DNA of 12,836 nt from Oceanospirillales bacterium (lineage in GTDB: Bacteria; Pseudomonadota; Gammaproteobacteria; Xanthomonadales; SZUA-36): the NCBI GenBank assembly GCA_003232965.1, contig QIKG01000315.1, forward strand, positions 1-12,836, given 5' to 3'. The notes under the pieces are model-generated. The model was not told the DNA's origin and searched no databases. It saw nothing but the letters and a program-made list of their open reading frames with translations. The position numbers were made by a program, and so were the translations under genes. This document shows, in pieces, positions 6,561 through 11,712 of this stretch (positions are counted from its first letter, which is position 1; each line of letters starts with the position of its first letter).

Positions 6561-7244
6561 ATGAATGCCAAGCACAAACCAAAAGCCGTCATTTTACTAT
6601 CAGGTGGGCTAGACTCCGCCACTTGCTTAGCCATCGCTGTTTCTGCAGGCTACGATTGTTTTTGTCTCTCAGTTGATTATGGCCAACGGCATAGCGCCGA
6701 GTTGAACGCCGCCGAACAAGTCGCCAAAAACTTATCAGCTAACAGCCTTAAAGTGGTACAGATAGATCTTAGAGCTATCGGTGGCTCAGCCTTAACCGAG
6801 GACACTATCGCTGTACCTCTAGAAGCGGAAGTTGGCATACCTTCAACCTATGTACCCGCGCGCAATACCATTATGTTATCAGTGGCGCTGGGCTGGGCAG
6901 AAGTACTTGGGGCTGAGGCCATCTATGCCGGAGTCAATGCGGTGGATTATTCGGGTTATCCTGATTGCCGGCCCGAGTTTATTGCGGCATTTCAACAACT
7001 GGCAAATCTGGCCACCAAAGCGGCGGTAGAAGGCCAGCACATTAGCCTTGAAACACCATTGATTAAACTGACAAAAGCAGAAATTATTTCTTGTGGCGGC
7101 GAGCTTGGTGTGGATTACTCAATCACCGTCTCTTGTTATCAGGCAGATGAGCAGGGTCGAGCTTGTGGTTTATGTGATTCCTGCAGAATCCGCGCGCAAG
7201 GTTTTAGTGATGCTGGCTTGCCCGACCCTACAATTTATTCTTAG
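6561..7244 (+). CDS. queC: QueC, 7-cyano-7-deazaguanine (preQ0) synthase
   Basis: 227 residues, the usual length for QueC. The enzyme uses ATP and ammonia to convert 7-carboxy-7-deazaguanine to preQ0, the precursor of queuosine in tRNA. The PP-loop nucleotide-binding motif SGGLDSAT is at residues 14-21. Next come the family blocks SVDYGQRHSAEL, STYVPARNTIMLS and AGVNAVDYSGYPDCRPEF, and near the C-terminus four zinc-binding cysteines in SCYQADEQGRACGLCDSC. The ATG at 6561 has only a weak GAAGAG upstream. The last 17 bases overlap the 3' end of the convergent DUF2304 gene on the other strand. It probably forms an operon with queE. Confidence 0.96.
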   Translation: MNAKHKPKAVILLSGGLDSATCLAIAVSAGYDCFCLSVDYGQRHSAELNAAEQVAKNLSANSLKVVQIDLRAIGGSALTEDTIAVPLEAEVGIPSTYVPARNTIMLSVALGWAEVLGAEAIYAGVNAVDYSGYPDCRPEFIAAFQQLANLATKAAVEGQHISLETPLIKLTKAEIISCGGELGVDYSITVSCYQADEQGRACGLCDSCRIRAQGFSDAGLPDPTIYS

Positions 7245-7608
7245 AAAGCCTTTCCATCTGCTGTTTCAGTTCCCTGACTTCTTCTTCGAGAATGGTGAGC
7301 TTCTGGGCGAGTTTTCTTTTTTTCAATTCATTAGTGGAACTATTAATGCTTAATTGTAGTATGAGTAGGTAGGCTATTACGATAGAAGTTAAAAACATCG
7401 CATTAACAGGAAGCTCAATCCCCATCAGTTGTGTCAGGTACAGAGCGGCTCCCGGGAACACCGCAAAAATCATATTAATCAGGCCGAGAAACAACCAGAG
7501 CAGGGCGTGTTTAAGCTGTAGGTGCCCGGAGCGAATGCCGCGAATGACGAAAAAAAGCAATAAGAGGGCAGCTAGGAAAACAGTAATTTGTAGTTCCAAG
7601 GTAATCAT
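7228..7608 (-). CDS. DUF2304-family small membrane protein, partner of the adjacent GT2
   Basis: 126 residues from the ATG at 7608-7606. Three hydrophobic helices lie at about 5-24, 34-53 and 67-90, followed by a highly charged coiled-coil tail (93-124: ELKKRKLAQKLTILEEEV and on). Size, topology and position directly after a DPM1-like glycosyltransferase fit the DUF2304 family, whose biochemical role is not established to my knowledge. A longer frame starts at GTG 7626, but I prefer 7608: it forms an ATGA overlap with the GT2 stop (7608-7605) and is preceded by GAGGG at a suitable distance. The 3' end overlaps queC by 17 bases tail to tail, and no terminator is visible between them. It may anchor or regulate the GT2 enzyme, or help move the lipid-linked sugar. 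This is inference. Confidence 0.8.
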   Translation of the reverse strand: MITLELQITVFLAALLLLFFVIRGIRSGHLQLKHALLWLFLGLINMIFAVFPGAALYLTQLMGIELPVNAMFLTSIVIAYLLILQLSINSSTNELKKRKLAQKLTILEEEVRELKQQMERLSKNKL

Positions 7609-8321
7609 ATATCCCTCGTATTGCACTTGCGACCATGAAACATGATGAGTGCCAAGCTGACTTTGATAAAGTAGTAAAAACTATCACTTGTGGATATCTT
7701 ACTCTTACCAGCGAGTCGTTTACGCATGGTAGTGGGGATTTCAACAATTCGCCCGCCACATTGTTTTACCCGCTGAATGGCTTCTGGCTCCGGATAGTCG
7801 TAGGGGTAGTATTCAGCAAACCAGCGAATGACTTTTCGATTACAACTGACAAAGCCAGAAGTTGGATCAAAGATTCGTTGCCCGGTCAACAATTTTAATA
7901 AGTGACGCAGGTAGTAGATTCCAAGGCGGCGTGGCAGTGTGGACTGATAGCCAATGTTATGGGTTTTGAGAAAGCGCGAACCAATAATCATATCCGCCTG
8001 GTCTTGCTCCAGGGCCTGTAAGTGCGCCGGAATATCTGCGGGTGGATGCTGGCCATCGCCATCTAGGCGGATAACAGCATCGTAATCATTTTTAAAGGCC
8101 CATTGAAACCCGGTTTGAACAGTGGCGCCGATACCCGTGTTATAAGGTAGGTTAAGCACTTTTACATATGCGCGTTGGCGGATAACATCCAGAGAATCAT
8201 CGGTCGAGCCATCATTAATCACCAGTACATCGAGGTCTCGGTGCAAGTCTTTTATTTCATCCAACAGCAGACCGATACTTTCCGATTCGTTGTGACAGGG
8301 GATGAGAATAAGTACACGCAT
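7605..8321 (-). CDS. GT2 glycosyltransferase, polyprenyl-phosphate sugar synthase type (DPM1/DPMS-like)
   Basis: 238 residues from ATG 8321; a TTG at 8327 would add two. The GT-A fold is clear: an N-terminal strand ILIPCHNESESI, NDGSTDDS with Asp37, and the metal-binding DGD at 87-89 in RLDGDGQHPPADIPAHL. GSRF and the block FDPTSGFVSCNRKVI follow, all typical of dolichyl/polyprenyl-phosphate mannose or glucose synthases. Such enzymes transfer a sugar from GDP- or UDP-sugar to undecaprenyl phosphate on the cytoplasmic face. Unlike GtrB/ArnC enzymes it has no pair of C-terminal helices, only one modest hydrophobic stretch (DSFYYFIKVSLALIMF); the small membrane protein next to it may replace them. 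The gap to the upstream membrane-protein gene is 11 nt, and its stop overlaps the DUF2304 start by 4 nt. The sugar cannot be read from the sequence. Confidence 0.88.
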   Translation of the reverse strand: MRVLILIPCHNESESIGLLLDEIKDLHRDLDVLVINDGSTDDSLDVIRQRAYVKVLNLPYNTGIGATVQTGFQWAFKNDYDAVIRLDGDGQHPPADIPAHLQALEQDQADMIIGSRFLKTHNIGYQSTLPRRLGIYYLRHLLKLLTGQRIFDPTSGFVSCNRKVIRWFAEYYPYDYPEPEAIQRVKQCGGRIVEIPTTMRKRLAGKSKISTSDSFYYFIKVSLALIMFHGRKCNTRDI

Positions 8322-8332
8322 ATTCAAGTTAG

Positions 8333-10105
8333 TTATCGTTGGATTAGGTAGATAGCATACAGCTTAGAATCAGACACTTGGCGAATTAATCCTTCCTCTT
8401 TGAGTTTTTTCACATTCGGATAACCGCCACCGTCTGGTAGTTTTTTCACCAGCAGAACGCTTGCACTGGATTTTACGAGTTTGCGCTTAACCCGTTTATA
8501 TTTTCCACCGAAGAGATCGGCTTGTATTCGCCCGGCTAAGCTAGGTGCCCAAACCAGCGGCAGGACATTGGTCATTACCCGATAGTCTGCGGGCATCCCC
8601 GGAGGGGGTGTAGCAAACATCCTCCGTAAAGCGGGTGGAATAACTTCATTTCTAGCAGTTACATTGATCTCCTGTAGTCGGCTATCCCCGAGAATCATGA
8701 CTGGTATCAGTAGTATTAAAGGCAGGGTTAGCAGTACTGGTTTAATCCAGTCAGCAGTGATAGACAGGTTGTCGGAGCCTTTATCTTCCAAGTTATTGTT
8801 ATTTTCAGTGTTATTTTTGTAAAAGAAAAAGCGTATTATTTGATGAATTGTGGCATCCAGCCCAATGGTGGCGGCAAAAATTAGTAGAATTATTGACCAG
8901 TATAAATTTCTTATATCGTAGGAAGAAATGAACATCCAAATCACTGTGCCAATAGCAGCAATGAACAGGCTGAATACGCTTAACCAGCGTAGTCTAGGGC
9001 TGGAGAAATAGAAACCAAGCGCGAAAAATACAGCGATGGGTAGAATGATTTTTATGGGTAGATAAGCGTATGCGAGGCTTAGGGCGTGGGGTATCAGTTC
9101 ACTGCCATTTGCAGCATTTTCTGCGACTGTTTTAAGTCCGCGAAAAGACCCTGGAATTTGTTGAAAGTCGTTGTATAAAAGGAAAAAAGCAAGGAAGCTG
9201 AGAGGTAAGGCAAGCCCCAGCAGACCCGGTTTCCAGTAGCGAATAATGAATCTCTTCGGGTTGCCGCTTTCTACCAGTTTCATCAATATGGCGAGTAGTA
9301 GAAACGCCAAACCTGCCTGTTTTATTAGGCTCGCCACCCCGGCCGAAAGCAGTGATAAGCCACCACCATTATCTTCAGTGCTTTCTTTCCACAAAATCAG
9401 GCAGGACAACATACCTAAAATAACAACAGCAATATCCATCATCCCGGAGAGGAAGTAAGGGGTGCGGAAAATAACCAGCCCTGCGCAGCTAACGATAAAC
9501 AGCATGGGGAAAAGGGAGCGGCGTTCAAGGGAAAGCGAAACAGCATAGATAAACAAGGCAAGAGGCGCCACAACCTGTGTGGCTTTGCTGATAAGCCAGA
9601 TTGTAGAGTCATCTTGCAAACGATAAATAACTGACCAGAGCCCGGGATACAAAACGGGGTAGGCGGCGCCACCAACAGTATATTTGCCTTCTTGCAACTC
9701 GATAGCCCAACGATTGTAGGAGGCTACCGAATCCCAGAAAGTGAAAACTGGATTATAAAACATTTGTATATACAGGTAAGTGAAATATAGTACAACTGCG
9801 CCTAGTAGCAGTATTGTCAGGCTGAGAATCAGGTTCTTGCGACGAAAGGCTCCGGTGGAAACAATGCTCGCACTGTTACCGAACCAGTAACAGCCAGCAG
9901 TTAGGCCAACAATCAGGGCGGCAAGAGAGCCAGTAGAAAGATTAAGAAAGTAGGCGCAGAGGAAAACCAGCCAAGAAATCAGCATGGAATACAGGAATGA
10001 GCTGGCAATCATTTCGCTGACAGAGTTACAGTTTCGTCCACGCAGGGCGTAGCCACTGTAAAATACCAGCAGTAGGGTTAAAAATCCGGTTGCTAATAGT
10101 GGCAT
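8333..10105 (-). CDS. Large polytopic membrane protein, candidate GT-C-fold glycosyltransferase
   Basis: 590 residues with about a dozen hydrophobic segments (for example 3-20, 34-54, 57-76, 92-115, 175-192, 198-215, 221-239, 254-277, 293-311, 347-367, 377-394, 401-416, 455-473). A soluble C-terminal segment of about 115 residues follows. After the third or fourth segment a loop holds FTFWDSVASYNRWA, with Asp125 where GT-C enzymes carry a catalytic acid in their first extracytoplasmic loop. It continues into GGAAYPVLYPGLWSVIYRLQ. A later SSYDIRNLYWS also resembles GT-C/GT39-type proteins. I infer that it takes sugar from a polyprenyl-phosphate donor, probably made by the GT2 gene 11 nt downstream. 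The C-terminal part (ADYRVMTNVLPLVWAP to the end) is soluble and not recognised. ATG 10105 has a G-rich ribosome-binding region. The family name is uncertain; a flippase or polymerase is a less likely alternative. Confidence 0.7.
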   Translation of the reverse strand: MPLLATGFLTLLLVFYSGYALRGRNCNSVSEMIASSFLYSMLISWLVFLCAYFLNLSTGSLAALIVGLTAGCYWFGNSASIVSTGAFRRKNLILSLTILLLGAVVLYFTYLYIQMFYNPVFTFWDSVASYNRWAIELQEGKYTVGGAAYPVLYPGLWSVIYRLQDDSTIWLISKATQVVAPLALFIYAVSLSLERRSLFPMLFIVSCAGLVIFRTPYFLSGMMDIAVVILGMLSCLILWKESTEDNGGGLSLLSAGVASLIKQAGLAFLLLAILMKLVESGNPKRFIIRYWKPGLLGLALPLSFLAFFLLYNDFQQIPGSFRGLKTVAENAANGSELIPHALSLAYAYLPIKIILPIAVFFALGFYFSSPRLRWLSVFSLFIAAIGTVIWMFISSYDIRNLYWSIILLIFAATIGLDATIHQIIRFFFYKNNTENNNNLEDKGSDNLSITADWIKPVLLTLPLILLIPVMILGDSRLQEINVTARNEVIPPALRRMFATPPPGMPADYRVMTNVLPLVWAPSLAGRIQADLFGGKYKRVKRKLVKSSASVLLVKKLPDGGGYPNVKKLKEEGLIRQVSDSKLYAIYLIQR

Positions 10106-10200
10106 TACTTGCCCCCGTCATCCTTGCAGTGTATCCATCCAATTATAATCAGCTACAATACCTACTCTTCGAAAAGCCTGAAGTGTTATAGCAGTAGTGA

Positions 10201-10209
10201 ATTATATCA
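10201..10209 (-). promoter_or_regulatory. Candidate extended -10 promoter for the minus-strand glycan operon
   Basis: On the minus strand the sequence reads TGATATAAT (10209 to 10201), a perfect TGn extended -10 motif, about 95 bases before the ATG of the membrane protein. Extended -10 promoters can work without a good -35, and none is visible here. It sits in the AT-rich 170-bp divergent spacer between the minus-strand operon and the GT4 gene. No convincing promoter for the plus strand was found in the same spacer. Confidence 0.45.
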
Positions 10210-10275
10210 GATTTTAATTGATTTATTTGAGTTGAGAAACCCTAAAAATGACTGAAACCAGCCAGTGAGCCGCGC

Positions 10276-11427
10276 ATGAAAATCCTCCACATAGGAAAGT
10301 ATTTCCTGCCGTTTGCCGGGGGGATTGAGCACTTTATGAGTAGCTTGATTGCTGAACAAGTCAAACAAGGTCATTCGGTAGTTGCTATAGCTCATCAGCA
10401 TCAGCAAGCAGCGGGAAATTCGCAGGTTAATTTTAAAGGTGCAGACATCCACCTGCTGAAAACATTTGGCCATATTCCATTCGTACCACTCAGTTGGGGT
10501 CTGCCATCCCGATTTCGGGCTTTAATAGCATCATTCCAGCCTGACATTATCCATCTCCATTGCCCGAATATAGCGGCTTTTTGGGGCTTGTTCCTACCGC
10601 AGGCACGCAAGATACCTTGGGTGATCCATTGGCATTCAGATGTGCTGGACAACTCATCTCCACGGTTTATTAAAATACTCTACCCAATATACCGACAATT
10701 TCAGGATGCCATCCTGCGTAAAGCCAGAGCCGTTATAGCGACATCTCCGGCTTATGCAAGATCAAGTGTAGCACTGAAAAGCTTTGCTGATAAAACAACA
10801 ATAATTCCGCTCGGTCTGGAGTCAGTCGATAATGTGCAATCAAGCCGGGAGATATCCAGTACCCTCAAGTTATTGGCAGTAGGGCGTTTGGCTTATTACA
10901 AAGGTTATGCTCATTTATTAAACGCCATTTCCTTGACTGTATGGCAAGGTGTTGATGTGCGTTTGGAAATCATTGGTAGCGGGGCGTTTCAGAGTAGTTT
11001 ACTGGCGCAGGTTAAAAACCTCGAGCTTGAATCACGAGTGAGTCTATTGGGGCAGGTAACGGATTCAGTTCGGGATGCAAAGTTGAATCACTGTGATCTC
11101 CTTTGCCTGTCCTCTATAGAACGAACCGAAGCCTTTGGTTTGGTACTGCTGGAGGCCATGAGTGTAGGCAAGGCGTGCCTGGTCAGTGATGTCCCGGGTT
11201 CAGGAATGAGCTGGGTTGTGGTCAATAATGAGACAGGTTTTGTGTATAAAAACGGTGACAGCCATGATCTTGCCCGTATCCTTGCTGAGATTGCGGCTAA
11301 TATTGAACAGCTTCCAGTCATGGGCCGAGCCGGCCGCCAGCGATTTGAAGAACTGTTCCAGATTCCGGTTATCGCTCAGAAAATCGAACAGTTATACCAG
11401 GATATCCTCGACAAGCCGATAAGCTGA
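10276..11427 (+). CDS. GT4-family glycosyltransferase (GT-B fold)
   Basis: 383 residues, the usual length of a two-domain GT-B enzyme. The N-terminal domain begins MKILHIGKYFLPFAGGIEHF, with the Gly15-Gly16 loop typical of GT4, and continues with IIHLHCPN and PWVIHWHSDVL. The C-terminal nucleotide-sugar-binding domain shows LKLLAVGRLAYYKGYAHLL and the retaining EX7E motif, Glu285 and Glu293, in EAFGLVLLEAM. No signal peptide is evident, so it probably acts at the cytoplasmic membrane face, adding a sugar from a nucleotide-sugar donor to a lipid-linked glycan or lipopolysaccharide. The start has only a weak ribosome-binding site (GTGAG), but the family N-terminus fits well. It is transcribed away from the GT-C/GT2/DUF2304 operon, with 170 bp between them. 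Donor and acceptor are unknown. Confidence 0.9.
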   Translation: MKILHIGKYFLPFAGGIEHFMSSLIAEQVKQGHSVVAIAHQHQQAAGNSQVNFKGADIHLLKTFGHIPFVPLSWGLPSRFRALIASFQPDIIHLHCPNIAAFWGLFLPQARKIPWVIHWHSDVLDNSSPRFIKILYPIYRQFQDAILRKARAVIATSPAYARSSVALKSFADKTTIIPLGLESVDNVQSSREISSTLKLLAVGRLAYYKGYAHLLNAISLTVWQGVDVRLEIIGSGAFQSSLLAQVKNLELESRVSLLGQVTDSVRDAKLNHCDLLCLSSIERTEAFGLVLLEAMSVGKACLVSDVPGSGMSWVVVNNETGFVYKNGDSHDLARILAEIAANIEQLPVMGRAGRQRFEELFQIPVIAQKIEQLYQDILDKPIS

Positions 11428-11478
11428 GTCGCCATGTGTGCAATCTGTGTGGTTCGCTTCAATAAAATTAAAAATGGC

Positions 11479-11507
11479 TTGAGAAACCAGCCCGCTTCAG
11501 GTATCCT
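11479..11507 (+). promoter_or_regulatory. Sigma-70 promoter of tRNA-Lys
   Basis: TTGAGA (11479-11484) and TATCCT (11502-11507) are separated by exactly 17 bp. They lie 15 bases before the mature tRNA 5' end, so transcription would start near 11514 with a very short leader. The GC-containing stretch after the -10 box is compatible with stringent control of stable RNA, which is inference. Confidence 0.7.
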
Positions 11508-11521
11508 TTCGTGCCTTCAAA

Positions 11522-11597
11522 GGGTCGTTAGCTCAGTTGGTAGAGCACTGGACTTTTAATCCATTGGTCATAGGTTCGAATCCTATACGACCCACCA
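11522..11597 (+). tRNA. tRNA-Lys (anticodon UUU)
   Basis: A 76-nt cloverleaf with encoded CCA. The acceptor stem GGGTCGT pairs with ACGACCC. D-arm GCTC/GAGC, T-arm ATAGG/CCTAT with loop TTCGAAT, and anticodon loop CTTTTAA with TTT at 11555-11557 are all present. The sequence closely resembles E. coli tRNA-Lys. The anticodon stem CTGGA/TCCAT has a C-U mismatch at its outer pair (27-43, at 11548 and 11564), where E. coli has G-U. It decodes AAA and AAG. In Pseudomonas the corresponding tRNA-Lys sits right beside queC; here a glycan cassette separates them. Confidence 0.98.
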
Positions 11598-11608
11598 TTT
11601 CTTCCGTT

Positions 11609-11640
11609 AAAATCAGTTGCTAATATAGCGCTGATTTTTT
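11609..11640 (+). terminator. Rho-independent terminator after tRNA-Lys
   Basis: An 8-bp stem, AAAATCAG (11609-11616) with CTGATTTT (11631-11638), encloses a 14-base loop that can form an inner GC/GC pair. The stem runs into a six-T tract ending at 11640. It lies 11 bases after the tRNA CCA end, a normal place for a single-tRNA transcript terminator. Confidence 0.75.
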
Positions 11641-11674
11641 CATTTCTGCACGGTAAGAATCTTTTTTACCAAAG

Positions 11675-11691
11675 TGGGGCCAAATGCCCCA
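11675..11691 (+). repeat. Small GC hairpin upstream of hrpA
   Basis: TGGGGC (11675-11680) and GCCCCA (11686-11691) form a perfect 6-bp stem around CAAAT, 21 bases before the hrpA ATG. It may be a fold in the mRNA leader or a chance palindrome. No T tract follows. Confidence 0.35.
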
Positions 11692-11712
11692 AACCTGCTT
11701 TAAAATAGGGCT

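Noticed and set aside
7245..7300. A terminator between the convergent queC and DUF2304 genes
   Set aside because: No stem followed by a T tract is visible, and the coding regions overlap, so there is no spacer to hold one.
9439..9675. Additional minus-strand frame inside the membrane-protein gene
   Set aside because: It is a different frame of the same strand within a continuous, well-behaved membrane-protein gene and shows no motif.
10248..10268. Six-codon ORF (METSQ-like) just before the GT4 start as a leader peptide
   Set aside because: It has no ribosome-binding site and no overlap with the GT4 start. Such short frames are common by chance.
6519..11431. Near-identical 17-mers at the 3' ends of queE (6519-6535) and GT4 (11415-11431), GCCGATAAACTCAGTCG versus GCCGATAAGCTGAGTCG, as possible att-like direct repeats bounding an insertion
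   Set aside because: Two mismatches in 17 bases are expected a few times by chance in a window this size. The left copy is inside queE-queC rather than at the cassette edge, and no integrase is present.
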